A stretch of DNA of 64,000 bases from Candidatus Viadribacter manganicus (GTDB lineage: Bacteria > Pseudomonadota > Alphaproteobacteria > Caulobacterales > Aquidulcibacteraceae), in assembly GCF_001679665.1 (NCBI RefSeq), contig NZ_CP013244.1, positions 2,116,980 to 2,180,979 on the forward strand, in the 5' to 3' direction. A program made the position numbers and the translations under genes. Positions 1-8,998 of the stretch are shown here, one piece after another. Each line of letters starts with the position of its first letter. Position 1 is the first letter of the stretch. The notes beneath the pieces are model-generated. The model did no database searches. It was not told the origin of the DNA and was given only the letters and a program-made list of their open reading frames with translations.

Positions 1-382
1 CATCACAGCGCGTCACCGCGCCAATGACCCCGGGCATCAGATAGGCGACGACTTGTCCATTGGCCCGCGCCGTCCGGCGCAACGTCGCTTGTTCGCGCAC
101 ATAGACGGTGCGCCGTGCTTCCAAATCTTCGCTCCGCATCCAGACTTCATCGCCGTCAGGATCGCGCACGCGTTTCCAGCCTTCGCGCTCGGCCAGCACC
201 ATCACCGGCAACCCGGCGCGCTGATAGAGCCACGCGACGCGCTGATCGGCGCCCGGGCCTTGGCGACCTTCGACGCCGTCCATCCGGACGCTCATGAAGT
301 GCGCCGGCTGGTCGGCCGTCGCCGAGCTCAGGGAAAACAGGGCGGTCGCCGCGACGATCGCGGCACAAATCCCACTGCGCAT
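1..382 (-). CDS. SH3-domain secreted protein (partial, C-terminus off window)
   Basis: Reading leftwards from an ATG at 382, only the first 127 residues lie in the window. Residues 1-23 form a Sec signal peptide (basic start, long Ala/Val/Leu core, cleavage probably after ATA). The mature part carries a bacterial SH3-like fold signature: a segment rich in short strands ending in GWKRVRDPDGDEVW, then a second repeat-like stretch after RRTVYVREQATLRR. Such periplasmic SH3_4-type proteins probably bind cell-wall or protein ligands; the precise role is unknown. It is divergent from the 2-hydroxyacid dehydrogenase at 534, a pairing I recall from other Caulobacterales. The family assignment is fairly safe, the function is not. 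Confidence 0.8.
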   Translation of the reverse strand, partial: MRSGICAAIVAATALFSLSSATADQPAHFMSVRMDGVEGRQGPGADQRVAWLYQRAGLPVMVLAEREGWKRVRDPDGDEVWMRSEDLEARRTVYVREQATLRRTARANGQVVAYLMPGVIGAVTRCD

Positions 383-533
383 GACCCAACTCTTGATCTG
401 GCCCCTCGCCATTGCCGGCAGGGAAGGCGGAGATCATGCAGAGGCGCCGTGAAAGCGGGCTTAATACTCGGGTTAAACTGGCGCCATTATGCCCTCGCTT
501 GGAGCCCGGCGCGGCGTGGTTTATGGAAGTTAA

Positions 534-1520
534 ATGTCGTCGAAGAAGCTCAAGGTCGTCGTAACGCGCCGTCTCCCGGATCCGGTCGAGACGCGCCTCA
601 AAGAATTGTTCGACGCGGAGCTCAACGTCGAAGACAAGCCTTTCACGGCCGAGGAACTCGCCGCGGCGGTGCAGCGCGCCGATGTGCTGGTGCCGACCGT
701 GACCGATCGCATCGATAGCCGCATTCTTTCGCGCGCCGGCGATCAGCTTCGCTTGATCGCCCAATTTGGCGCCGGCGTTGACAACATCGACGTCGCCACC
801 GCCGTTCAACGCGGCATCACCGTCACCAACACCCCGGGTGTGCTCACCGAAGACACCGCCGACATGACGATGGCGCTAATTCTCGCTGTCCCGCGCCGCA
901 TCGTCGAAGGCGTGAAGATCATCGAGCAGGATAAGTTCACCGGCTGGTCGCCGACCTGGATGATGGGCCGCCGCATCACAGGCAAGCGTCTCGGGATTAT
1001 CGGCATGGGCCGCATTGGTCAGGCCGTCGCGCGTCGCGCCAAGGCGTTCGGCTTGCAGATCCACTATCACAACCGCCGCAAGGTGGCGCCGCACATCGAA
1101 GCCGAACTCGATGCAACCTATTGGGACAGCCTCGATCAGATGCTGTCGCGCATGGATATTGTCTCGGTGAACTGCCCACACACGCCGGCGACGTATCATT
1201 TGCTTTCGTCGCGCCGACTCGCGCTGCTGAAGCCACACGCCTACATCGTCAACACCGCCCGCGGCGAAGTGATCGATGAAGGCTCGCTCGCACGTATGCT
1301 CGAAAAGGGCGAACTCGCCGGGGCTGGTCTTGACGTGTTCGAGAACGAACCCGCGATCAATCCGAAGCTCAAGAAGCTCACCAATGTCGTGCTGTTGCCG
1401 CATATGGGGTCCGGCACCATCGAAGGTCGCATCGACATGGGCGAGAAGGTCATCATCAACATAAAGACCTTCGCTGACGGCCATAAGCCGCCGGATCGTG
1501 TCATCCCAGCGATGCTGTGA
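534..1520 (+). CDS. D-isomer-specific 2-hydroxyacid dehydrogenase (glyoxylate/hydroxypyruvate reductase-like)
   Basis: A 328-residue NAD(P)-dependent dehydrogenase of the D-2-hydroxyacid family, cytoplasmic, probably interconverting glyoxylate/glycolate or hydroxypyruvate/D-glycerate. The Rossmann motif GIIGMGRIGQ sits near residue 156, the NTARGEVID segment supplies the catalytic Arg, FENEP the Glu, and LLPHMGSGT the catalytic His. Length is normal for the family. The start at 534 is preceded by GGAAG at a short, usable distance. It is divergent from the SH3 protein. Substrate cannot be decided from sequence alone; glyoxylate reductase is the commonest annotation for this branch. Confidence 0.9.
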   Translation: MSSKKLKVVVTRRLPDPVETRLKELFDAELNVEDKPFTAEELAAAVQRADVLVPTVTDRIDSRILSRAGDQLRLIAQFGAGVDNIDVATAVQRGITVTNTPGVLTEDTADMTMALILAVPRRIVEGVKIIEQDKFTGWSPTWMMGRRITGKRLGIIGMGRIGQAVARRAKAFGLQIHYHNRRKVAPHIEAELDATYWDSLDQMLSRMDIVSVNCPHTPATYHLLSSRRLALLKPHAYIVNTARGEVIDEGSLARMLEKGELAGAGLDVFENEPAINPKLKKLTNVVLLPHMGSGTIEGRIDMGEKVIINIKTFADGHKPPDRVIPAML

Positions 1521-1582
1521 CGTAACGCAAAACGCTTGCGCTTCCCTGCCCAGCCATCAAGGTGAGCGGCAGGGGATGGCTC

Positions 1583-2193
1583 ATGAAACGTTCGATCCGG
1601 GCAGTTGTCGCATCATGCACGATTGCAGCGCTCGCGGCGTGTACGCCGACGCAGCAGGCCTCGCACGATATTGCGGCCAACAGCGAAACGGCTGCGTTAA
1701 GCGCTCTCGCCGATCGCATGATCGATCTCGAGATCCGCATCGATCCCTTGCTCGGATACTCCGCCGATGTGGGGAGGGTGGACAATCAGCATTGGGGCGA
1801 TGTGAGTCCTGCGGCTTTGCGCGCTGCCGAAGCAGACGGCGAAGTTATCCTGCGCGATCTGCGTGCCCTGAGGCTGACAGAGCTCAGCGCATCCGATCGC
1901 GCCATCGTCGCCGGGATGCGTGAGCGTCTGGAATCTGGGCTGCAAATGCGCGTGTGCCGCCGTGAATTGTGGTCTGTGAGCCATATGTCAAGCTCATGCC
2001 CCGGCAATTGACTGCTTACGACAGCGGCGGCCTGGAAATTCTGGCGTTGCGCGCCGAAGCGCAGGCGGCGCTCGGCGATCGCTTCGACGTGCGTGATTTC
2101 CATGACCGCGTCTTGGAGCACGGGTCGGTGCCGTTGACGACGCTGCGTGCAAACGTAACTGAATGGATTGCCGCCGAACGCGATAGGCATTGA
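1583..2193 (+). pseudogene. DUF885 lipoprotein remnant with internal deletion
   Basis: The N-terminal piece starts at ATG 1583 with a lipoprotein signal (lipobox LAAC) and reads as the beginning of a DUF885 protein (ALADRMIDLEIRIDPLLGYS, then VCRRELWSVSHMS), stopping at 2011. A second frame, from about 2000 to 2193, gives the typical C-terminal end of the same family (LEILALRAEAQAALGDRFDV, FHDRVLEHGSVPL, a final WIAAER). Full-length DUF885 proteins have roughly 550-600 residues, so about 400 residues of the middle are missing and the two ends are joined out of frame near 1985-2005. The product cannot be a working enzyme. Downstream neighbour starts 8 bases after the remnant ends. Confidence 0.85.
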
Positions 2194-2200
2194 GGATCGA

Positions 2201-2830
2201 ATGCGCATCTTTTTGACCACAGTGATGTTCGCCGCCTTACTCACCGCATGCGGGCAGGCTTCCGCGCCGCCAGCGCCGCAACTGCCAGGCGCTGCGGCGA
2301 GCGAATTCGTTCTCTCTTGCACCAGTTTCGCGGCGCTGACACCCGACGCATTGGCGCAACGGTTCGGCGCCGAGAATGTTGTCACCCAAACCCTGCCTGG
2401 AGCGGAGGGCGAAACTTATGAAGCGACGGTGGTTTTCCCGAACGACGTTACGCGCCGGCTCGTTCTGGTTTGGAACGAGGCACGCACTGCGCCTGCATCA
2501 GTCGGCATCGAGAATGCAGGCACGCAATGGCGCGGCGCTGAAGGCTACACAATTGGCACGCCGATCGGTGAGATCGAACGCATCAACGTAATGCCGTTTA
2601 AGCTCTGGGGCTTCGGTTGGGATTATGGTGGCTGGGTTTCCGATTGGAGCGCCGGCGTCCTCAGCCAAAACCCGATCTGCAACACGCGCATACGCTTTAC
2701 GCCGCGTGGCGAGCCGAACACCAACGCGATGGGCGATAGAGAGTTCAGCTCCAATGAGCCTGCGATCCGCGCCGCCGATCCTATCGTCAGCGAGTTTGGC
2801 TTGACGATAGGCGCGCCGTCACAGCAATAG
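2201..2830 (+). CDS. Putative lipoprotein of unknown function
   Basis: A 209-residue protein starting at ATG 2201 with a clear lipoprotein signal peptide (MRIFLTTVMFAALLTACGQ, lipobox LTAC) followed by a Pro/Ala linker. The mature domain contains the pattern of a small periplasmic or outer-membrane-anchored protein: FVLSCTSFAALTPDALAQRF, then a globular part rich in Trp and Gly (KLWGFGWDYGGWVSDWSAG). I do not recognise a named family. It begins just after the DUF885 remnant and ends 3 bases before the convergent sulfotransferase gene. An upstream in-frame ATG at 2168 would disrupt the signal peptide, so I chose 2201. Confidence 0.75.
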   Translation: MRIFLTTVMFAALLTACGQASAPPAPQLPGAAASEFVLSCTSFAALTPDALAQRFGAENVVTQTLPGAEGETYEATVVFPNDVTRRLVLVWNEARTAPASVGIENAGTQWRGAEGYTIGTPIGEIERINVMPFKLWGFGWDYGGWVSDWSAGVLSQNPICNTRIRFTPRGEPNTNAMGDREFSSNEPAIRAADPIVSEFGLTIGAPSQQ

Positions 2831-2833
2831 GCG

Positions 2834-3673
2834 CTAGTGCGCTGCAGTGCGCTTCGGCGCGCTGTCCCAATTGTTCGCGGCAAACTGCAACGATGTCTTC
2901 GACCGGTTCGGGAAGACATGCCGGTAAAGCATGCAATCCTGCGCGATCACGCGCATCAAGCCTTCGTCGCTCTCAAATTCGCTGCGTGGCAACACTTTGA
3001 CCGGCGCGTCTGGGGTCTTGTTTCGCCACTGACGCCGGCGGGCGAGCTTGGTGCCGGTGATTTTGGCCAGCGTGGGAAGAGTGTCGTCGAGATCGGCGAG
3101 ATCGATGACGAGATCGAGCTGATCCACGTGCTGTTTGGCCCAATGGAGCACGTAACGGGGCTCGGGCGGGCTGTAGGGATAGTAATCGTCGGCCAGCGCG
3201 CGCGTCATCGCGTTATCGATCAGCGTTTTGAGCTCGGGTTCTTTGCTGAGGCAGAAATCCTCAAAGCTTCGCTGTTTGGCTGCTTCGAAGACGGCGCTGA
3301 AGATTGGATTATCCGAATGCTGCTTGGCGCGCGAGAATTTGTACAGCGAGACGAGCCGATCATAAGGTTCGCGCAGCACAGTGAAGCGGAAGGCGTCGGC
3401 GCTTGTCTTGGTGAGTGCAGTCCAGCCGAAATGGCCCGAAACAAAGCGGGCACGTCGCGAGCGTTCGAGCGTCTTATCATCGAGCGTTGAGAAATTGACG
3501 GAGTCGAATTGTGCGATCTTGCCGGAACGGCCGCCGCCGATATTGGTCTTGAAGTGCTGGAAGACAGTGGTGCCGCCGCATTTGGGAATGTGGAGAAACG
3601 CGACACGCTTCGGCGCCTGCCCAATGATGCTCTTCAATTGATAGCGCAGCCGCAGCCACTTCCGTTCCAGCAT
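2834..3673 (-). CDS. Sulfotransferase family protein
   Basis: A 279-residue protein with the two PAPS-binding signatures of carbohydrate/Golgi-type sulfotransferases (sulfotransferase family 2): HIPKCGGTTVFQHF near residue 27 as the 5'-phosphosulfate loop, and RFTVLREPYDRLVSLYKF near residue 97 as the 3'-phosphate motif. It would transfer sulfate from PAPS to a sugar or other hydroxyl acceptor, probably in exopolysaccharide or capsule modification. No glycan cluster is adjacent, so the acceptor is unknown. The gene is convergent with the lipoprotein at 2201 and lies downstream of a separate hydrolase gene at a distance of 183 bases. Confidence 0.82.
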   Translation of the reverse strand: MLERKWLRLRYQLKSIIGQAPKRVAFLHIPKCGGTTVFQHFKTNIGGGRSGKIAQFDSVNFSTLDDKTLERSRRARFVSGHFGWTALTKTSADAFRFTVLREPYDRLVSLYKFSRAKQHSDNPIFSAVFEAAKQRSFEDFCLSKEPELKTLIDNAMTRALADDYYPYSPPEPRYVLHWAKQHVDQLDLVIDLADLDDTLPTLAKITGTKLARRRQWRNKTPDAPVKVLPRSEFESDEGLMRVIAQDCMLYRHVFPNRSKTSLQFAANNWDSAPKRTAAH

Positions 3674-3856
3674 GAATTCCCTCGCACACGCGACTCGTGA
3701 GGGAACTTTCGCGCCAGCTTGCTTTCACCCTCACAGTGCTAACGGTGCACAGAGATATTTCCGTCGCTATGACAGGTGTTTGTCGAAGTATGGCGTGCGC
3801 ACGATAAATGTGGAGACGCGCATTGCTTCTTCGAAAGTTTGTGTCGTGAGTACGCT

Positions 3857-4687
3857 TCAAACGCGCGTGGTGAGCCAATTTGAAATGAGCGCCAATGCCG
3901 CCTCGCGATCGAGGTCGTTCAAGAGCTCGTGACGACCTTCTGGATAAGCTTCCAAATGTTTGTCTGACGCGGGAATTGCGGCGATGAAACGTTCGCTGCC
4001 TTTGGGATCAGTGAGTTCATCGCGTGCGCCGTGCAGGACCAAGACCGGCGTCGTCCAGCGAGCGTAGCGGGTCCATGCCTTATCCGCGACATCCATTGCC
4101 GTTGCGCCGACTTTGGATGGAATACTGAGCGCCGTGATCATCGGATCGTTGTCGTAGGCTTCGACTTCAGCAGGAATGCGCGAGATGCGATCCGACGGCC
4201 CAGCGGGCAATGGGCGGAAAGAGGGCGCAAGCACAGCCGAAACCTTTGCGATCAATCGCAGGTGCGCCGGAACTTCGATCAGCAGCGCGGGCGCACTCAG
4301 CACGACGCCCGCAACACCTTCTGCGTTTTCAGCGACGCTCGCCGCCGCGATCAAGCCGCCGAGCGAATGGCCGAATACGAAGAGCGGTTTTGCCTGTTTG
4401 TTCAAAACCCGGCGCGCTACTTGGTGGTCTGCAACGGCGCGGCGGATGTCAGCAACACCGCGCGCGCCTGCTGTGCGGCCGTGGCCTTGCGCGTCGAACG
4501 CGTAGACATCAAAGCCCAAAGTATTGAGATGCGGGATGAGGCCGCTGTAGCGGCTCACATAGCGTTCCGCGTATTCCGCAAAACCGTGCATCAGCAAAAT
4601 AGTGCCGCGTGATTCCGGAACGCGCCACGCATAGCCGCTCACGCCCCGGCCAATGTCCCAGGGTTCAGCTGCTTGCGCCTGCGTCAT
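3857..4687 (-). CDS. Alpha/beta hydrolase, monoacylglycerol lipase-like (S33/Hydrolase_4)
   Basis: A 276-residue cytoplasmic alpha/beta hydrolase. The oxyanion segment is ILLMHGFAEYAERY, the nucleophile elbow is FGHSLGGLI near residue 107, the acid lies in VLHGARDELTD and the catalytic His in EGRHELLND. This arrangement is that of the serine aminopeptidase-like Hydrolase_4 family, which includes monoacylglycerol lipases and lysophospholipases; lipid ester hydrolysis is the likely activity. It stands alone between the sulfotransferase and the TonB receptor genes, all on the minus strand, with gaps too large for tight coupling. Confidence 0.88.
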   Translation of the reverse strand: MTQAQAAEPWDIGRGVSGYAWRVPESRGTILLMHGFAEYAERYVSRYSGLIPHLNTLGFDVYAFDAQGHGRTAGARGVADIRRAVADHQVARRVLNKQAKPLFVFGHSLGGLIAAASVAENAEGVAGVVLSAPALLIEVPAHLRLIAKVSAVLAPSFRPLPAGPSDRISRIPAEVEAYDNDPMITALSIPSKVGATAMDVADKAWTRYARWTTPVLVLHGARDELTDPKGSERFIAAIPASDKHLEAYPEGRHELLNDLDREAALALISNWLTTRV

Positions 4688-4775
4688 TGAAAGCTCCCGT
4701 GCCGCGATCTATTTCGCCGCGCGGACCGAACATGACCGGTTTGCACAGCGAAGGATAGATCGCGGCAGGACGCGC

Positions 4776-6803
4776 TCAAAAACTTGCTTGCAAGGTCAGC
4801 CGGAAATTGCGCCCCGGCAGCGGCAGCTCGTCTTTCAGGAATGAACTGTGTACGCGGCCAAGCTCATCGGTGAGGTTGCGGCCGTCGAGGCGGAGCGTCC
4901 AATTTTCGTTCGCGCGCCACGCAAGACCTGCATTGATGAAGGTGTAGCCGTCGGTTTCGGTTTCGAACGCCGCGAGCTCGTCCTGTTTGGCCGTGTCAAC
5001 AGCTTCGAGGCGCGCTGTCCAGTGCTCGTTCTCGGCTTCGAGGCCGAGGGTGAGCGAGCGCGGCGGAATGCGCGGCGGGTGACCGCCGCCGACGAACTCC
5101 GCGCGAACGAGATCAAGCGCACCGTCCGCTGTGATCGCGAAACCGCCGATTTCGAAGAGTTGCGCCGCCGCAGAAATCTCACCGCCCACGAACGTTGCGT
5201 CGCGCTGAACGAAGTTGAATACAGGTAAGGTCGTGTCTGCGCCCGCCGGTGCGCTGGCTTCGTCCGCGACAAAGCCGCTGAGGCCTGTGTCTTCATCTGA
5301 CCACCAGACATCGCCGCGTTCGACGAGAGCGATGTAGTCCGAGAATTCCATGCCGTAGAAGTTCATCTCGAACCGCACCGGCCCGTGCTGGTAGCGCACC
5401 GATGCTTCCAGTGATGTTGCCGTCTCTTGGCTCAGATTGACGTCGCCCAGCTCGTAATTTGCTGTCGCCAGGTGAGGGCCGTCGGAGAATAGCTCAAACG
5501 CGGTAGGCGCCCGCTCGACACGTGAGAGCGTCGTTCCTACGAACCAGCCTTCTGCCGGGCGCACGAACATGCCTGCGGATGCACTCACATTGTCGAACTT
5601 GCGCGCCCCTGCAGTCAGATTTGAAAGTTCGCGGCGCTCGAAGCGGACGCCGCCTTCCAGGCCCCATGTGCCAAGGTCGTAGCGTTCGACCGCAAACGCG
5701 CCTGTGTCCTGGGTGTTGGTTGCGCTGATGAACGCTTCATCGCCTTCGGCGCCGAAATCGACGTCACTGAATTGAATGCCGATTGCCCCGTCCAGCCGGC
5801 CGCTCTCGTGGTGCGCTTCGAGCCGTGCTTCCCAGCCTTTGCTGCTGAAGCGCGTTCCGGCCGTGCCATCACCTTCGAATTCGGTGTGCGCGTAGTCCGA
5901 TTGCTGCACGCCGTAATCCAGCCGATCGAACGGCCCCCAAGCGACGCGGAAGTCGCCGCGCGATTCGGTGCGCGTCTGTTCCATCTCGATGTGGCCACCG
6001 GGCTCGGATGGATCTTCCGGCAGCAAGCCGTACTCGTCCTGCGTGTTCTTCACGGCGAGTCCGGCAAAGCCCCAATCGCCAAGCAAGGAACCGCCAACGC
6101 CATACGAGCGCACGCTTGTCCATTGGTTCAGCGCTTCGCCGATTGGCGTTTCGTAGGGGTCCGTATCACGCGCCGCAGCGCTTAAGCGCAGCGCGAACGG
6201 ACCCGCGCCAAAGCCAACGTTCGCAGCGCCCTGGGTTCCGTCATCGACGGTGGAATGGGCCGCTAGTCCCTCAAAGTTCATGCCGTCGATGGCGCGCGTC
6301 GGAATGGTTTGATCGATAACGTTCACAACGCCGCCAATCGCGTTGCCGCCGTACGCCAAGGCTGCCGCGCCGCGCAGTACTTCTATGCGCTCGGCATCCA
6401 GGCCGTCAGAGGTAACCGCGTGATCGGGGGACGCCGTCGATGCATCGATCGCGCCGATGCCGTTCTGCAGCACGCGAACGCGATCTTCGCCGAGGCCCCG
6501 GATGATCGGGCGGCTCGCGCCAGCGCCAAAGAAGGTTGTGGCGATGCCTGGGGTTGAATCGAGCGTGTCGCCAAGGCCGCCATGTAGCTCGGCCACGATA
6601 TCGTCTCGGCGAAGCACCTCAGCGCCTTGCAGGCTTTCGATGCGCGACCCTTCAAGCGGCGCAGTGACGACGATTTCTTGTTCGTCATCTTCGTCTTGTG
6701 CGAAGGCGATGGACGGCGTGATCACGCCTGCAAGCAAAACGAACACAATAGGGAGGTGGGACGGCGAAATGGCGCGCGTGCGCGCATGGGTGCGGGAAAA
6801 CAT
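4776..6803 (-). CDS. TonB-dependent outer-membrane receptor, ZnuD-like
   Basis: A 675-residue receptor with signal peptide (ending SIAFAQ), a TonB-box-like stretch (EIVVTAPLE), a plug domain and a beta barrel ending in LTLQASF, with the terminal Phe expected for Omp insertion. The plug motif (ASRPIIRGLGEDRVRVLQNG, then SPDHAV and ERIEVLRGAAALAYGG) is that of the ZnuD/TdfJ zinc-receptor group, but the histidine-rich loop of ZnuD is not obvious here. The ATG at 6803 has GAGG seven bases upstream, preferred over a TTG at 6821. The small DUF2946 gene ends 76 bases upstream and a Zur-like operator lies before that, so the two are probably one zinc-regulated unit. Zinc is an inference. Confidence 0.88.
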   Translation of the reverse strand: MFSRTHARTRAISPSHLPIVFVLLAGVITPSIAFAQDEDDEQEIVVTAPLEGSRIESLQGAEVLRRDDIVAELHGGLGDTLDSTPGIATTFFGAGASRPIIRGLGEDRVRVLQNGIGAIDASTASPDHAVTSDGLDAERIEVLRGAAALAYGGNAIGGVVNVIDQTIPTRAIDGMNFEGLAAHSTVDDGTQGAANVGFGAGPFALRLSAAARDTDPYETPIGEALNQWTSVRSYGVGGSLLGDWGFAGLAVKNTQDEYGLLPEDPSEPGGHIEMEQTRTESRGDFRVAWGPFDRLDYGVQQSDYAHTEFEGDGTAGTRFSSKGWEARLEAHHESGRLDGAIGIQFSDVDFGAEGDEAFISATNTQDTGAFAVERYDLGTWGLEGGVRFERRELSNLTAGARKFDNVSASAGMFVRPAEGWFVGTTLSRVERAPTAFELFSDGPHLATANYELGDVNLSQETATSLEASVRYQHGPVRFEMNFYGMEFSDYIALVERGDVWWSDEDTGLSGFVADEASAPAGADTTLPVFNFVQRDATFVGGEISAAAQLFEIGGFAITADGALDLVRAEFVGGGHPPRIPPRSLTLGLEAENEHWTARLEAVDTAKQDELAAFETETDGYTFINAGLAWRANENWTLRLDGRNLTDELGRVHSSFLKDELPLPGRNFRLTLQASF

Positions 6804-6879
6804 GAATGCCTCAGAACACAAATTGGAATGCGCACGCGTCTAGGCGTGCGGACGATCGCTCAAGCGAGCGTGTGTGCGT

Positions 6880-7260
6880 TCAGAGGAAGGAGGGTGGTGC
6901 GCGGCTCTGCCACGAATGGCTGCGTGTGTGCGGCGCTAAAGCCAGCGCGATGTCGCTTGCGGTGTTGGTTTGATATGCGCCGTGAACGATCGCGCTGGTC
7001 GTGAGTGTTGCCACGCCGCCAGCGGCCAAAGCCTGGCAGAATACGCACGCAAACCGATGGTGGTTCGAAGCTGTCGCGTGCGGCGCTTGATCGGACCCAG
7101 ACACGGCGGCGGAAGCAACCGGCGCAACCGGGACGTGGATGTGAGTCTGGATGACGAACGCCTGCAGCAGAACCGCGACGAAGGCGACAAGCGTAAACGC
7201 TTGCCGACGCCACGTCGTGGCGCGCCCAAAGTCACGGCGGCTTCTGCCCCTCCATCGCAT
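6880..7260 (-). CDS. DUF2946-like small His/Cys protein
   Basis: A 126-residue protein with a basic N-terminus, one membrane segment (TLVAFVAVLLQAFVIQ) followed by THIHVP, and a conserved-looking HHRFACVFCQALAAGG motif. The Cys-x-x-Cys with flanking His residues, and the position just upstream of a TonB receptor, fit the DUF2946 family, small membrane or periplasmic proteins linked to metal uptake loci. Function unknown; metal binding by HIH and CVFC is plausible. No Shine-Dalgarno precedes the ATG at 7260 and the best promoter puts the transcript start at that ATG, so the mRNA may be leaderless. Confidence 0.65.
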   Translation of the reverse strand: MRWRGRSRRDFGRATTWRRQAFTLVAFVAVLLQAFVIQTHIHVPVAPVASAAVSGSDQAPHATASNHHRFACVFCQALAAGGVATLTTSAIVHGAYQTNTASDIALALAPHTRSHSWQSRAPPSFL

Positions 7261-7265
7261 GCGAG

Positions 7266-7297
7266 GTGTTATACTGTATCACTCAGGGTTAATGCAA
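7266..7297 (-). promoter_or_regulatory. Promoter with Zur-like dyad before DUF2946/TonB receptor genes
   Basis: On the minus strand TTGCAT (7297-7292) and TATAAC (7273-7268) are separated by 18 bases. The -10 element lies inside a 17-base dyad, GTGTTATACTGTATCAC on the plus strand (7266-7282), with 6 of 8 paired positions matching. This resembles Zur operators (GTTATA half sites) of alphaproteobacteria. Transcription would start at about 7260, the A of the ATG. The promoter is seen in sequence; Zur as the regulator is inferred from the site shape and the ZnuD-like receptor downstream. Confidence 0.5.
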
Positions 7298-7318
7298 ACT
7301 CCAAGGAAATCAGAGTTC

Positions 7319-8887
7319 TCACGTTTCGACGAACAGCCCGCAATAGCCGCCGAGCGCCGCGGCGCCGGTCAGAAGTTCCGCCTGGCCGATCGCTAATCTC
7401 ACTTTTCCCCCGCCAAGCGGTCGCTTCACCGGATCGGGCCCGAGGTTGAAGAGGCAGACGATCCGTTCGTCCCCAGCGAGGCGCTCGAACGCCAACACCG
7501 GCTCAGGCGCATCGAGCGCGATGAACTCGCCTTCGCGTAGCGCCATGTTTGCGCGCCGCAGCGCAATCGCCTCGCGTGTGAACGCCAGCATCGATCCTTC
7601 GCGCTGCGCATCGACTGCAAGAGCGCGATGACGTGGATCAAGCGGCAACCACGCGTCATCGGCGTTTGTGAAACCGGCCATGTTGGCATCGCGCGCCCAA
7701 GGCATAGGCGTTCGCGCGCCGTCTCGGCCAATCCCCGAAGGCCAAAACGCTATCGCCTCCGGATCGCGCAAACGCTCGAACGAGACGTCGCCGTGCGGCA
7801 ATCCCAATTCATCGCCCTGATAGATAAACGCCGTGCCGCGCAGTGCGAGCAGCAGCGCCATCATCAGCTTGGTGCGCTGCAGATCGCCATCCGCCAGCCG
7901 CGTGGGAAAGCGAATGACGTCATGATTGGAAAGCGACCATGAGGGCCAGCCGCACGCGCCTTCCCATTGCGCCATCGCGTCTTTGATGACGGCCGGCGTC
8001 ATCGTGCGTTGTCTCAGCAGGAAGAAGGAATAGGCCGTCTGAAGCCTGTCGGGTCCATCTGTGTAATCACGCTGAACTCTGAGTGGCTCTTCGTCTTCGA
8101 TTTCGCCGACCGCCATTGCGCCGTGCTCATCGAGCAGTGCACGAAAGCGCGCGATGAAATCCAGCGTTTCCGGTTGGGTGCGATCATAAAGGTGGCGCTG
8201 GAACTGATGCGGACGCGGCGGCGCGCGTTTCAGCGTCGTGATCGGCGGATTATCCCGCAACTGCCGGTCGTGCGTGAAGAAGTTCACGACATCAAGCCGA
8301 AAGCCATCAACGCCGCGTTCGAGCCAAAACCGCGCAATGTCGAGCAGGGCGTCTTGCACCGCCGGATTGTGCACGTTGAGATCTGGCTGTTCCGGCAGGA
8401 AGTTGTGCAGATAATATTGCCGCCGCCGCGCGTCCCAGGTCCACGCACAACCGCCGAACATGGCCTGCCAATTGTTCGGCGGCGAGCCATCGGCTTTGGC
8501 GTCGGCCCAGACATACCAATCGGCGCGCGGGTTCTCGCGGCTTGCACGGCTTTCCGCAAACCATGCGTGCTGGTCAGAAGAATGCGACCAGACTTGATCA
8601 ATGATAACCTTCAGTCCGAGCGCGTGGGCCTTGGCGATCATCGCGTCGGCATCCGCCGCTGAACCAAAAAGTGGATCAACACCGCGATAGTCGGCGACGT
8701 CGTAGCCGTAATCCTTCATGGGCGATGTAAAGAACGGCGACAGCCAAATAGCGTCGCAACCAAGCGCCGCTATGTGATCGAGCTTTTCGATCACGCCCCT
8801 CAAATCACCAATCCCGTCGCCGTTCGAGTCACAAAACGAGCGAGGATAGATTTGATAAACGACAGCGCCGCGCCACCAATCGGTCAT
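7319..8887 (-). CDS. GH13 alpha-glucosidase
   Basis: A 522-residue glycoside hydrolase family 13 enzyme starting MTDWWRGAVVYQIYPRSF at 8887; length and start match alpha-glucosidases of the GH13_23 type. The catalytic set is visible: DGFRLDVVNFF carries the nucleophile Asp, AVGEIEDEEP the acid Glu, and LSNHDVIRF the transition-state Asp. There is no signal peptide, so it acts in the cytoplasm on maltose, maltodextrins or trehalose/sucrose-like disaccharides. No transporter or regulator is next to it. The reading frame continues upstream to 9052, but that part has no family similarity and would overlap the divergent GT25 gene. Confidence 0.9.
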   Translation of the reverse strand: MTDWWRGAVVYQIYPRSFCDSNGDGIGDLRGVIEKLDHIAALGCDAIWLSPFFTSPMKDYGYDVADYRGVDPLFGSAADADAMIAKAHALGLKVIIDQVWSHSSDQHAWFAESRASRENPRADWYVWADAKADGSPPNNWQAMFGGCAWTWDARRRQYYLHNFLPEQPDLNVHNPAVQDALLDIARFWLERGVDGFRLDVVNFFTHDRQLRDNPPITTLKRAPPRPHQFQRHLYDRTQPETLDFIARFRALLDEHGAMAVGEIEDEEPLRVQRDYTDGPDRLQTAYSFFLLRQRTMTPAVIKDAMAQWEGACGWPSWSLSNHDVIRFPTRLADGDLQRTKLMMALLLALRGTAFIYQGDELGLPHGDVSFERLRDPEAIAFWPSGIGRDGARTPMPWARDANMAGFTNADDAWLPLDPRHRALAVDAQREGSMLAFTREAIALRRANMALREGEFIALDAPEPVLAFERLAGDERIVCLFNLGPDPVKRPLGGGKVRLAIGQAELLTGAAALGGYCGLFVET

Positions 8888-8998
8888 GTACAAGGCATGG
8901 CCAACGCCGCAGCACAAATCAAGCGCGCAGTCGTGCTCGCCGCCATCCCATGATCCTGGGATCACGCAATCATGCTTTATGCGCCACCAAAGCGGCGC

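Noticed and set aside
461..476. CtrA-like TTAA pair upstream of the dehydrogenase gene
   Set aside because: The spacing is 8 bases, while the CtrA site needs TTAA-N7-TTAA.
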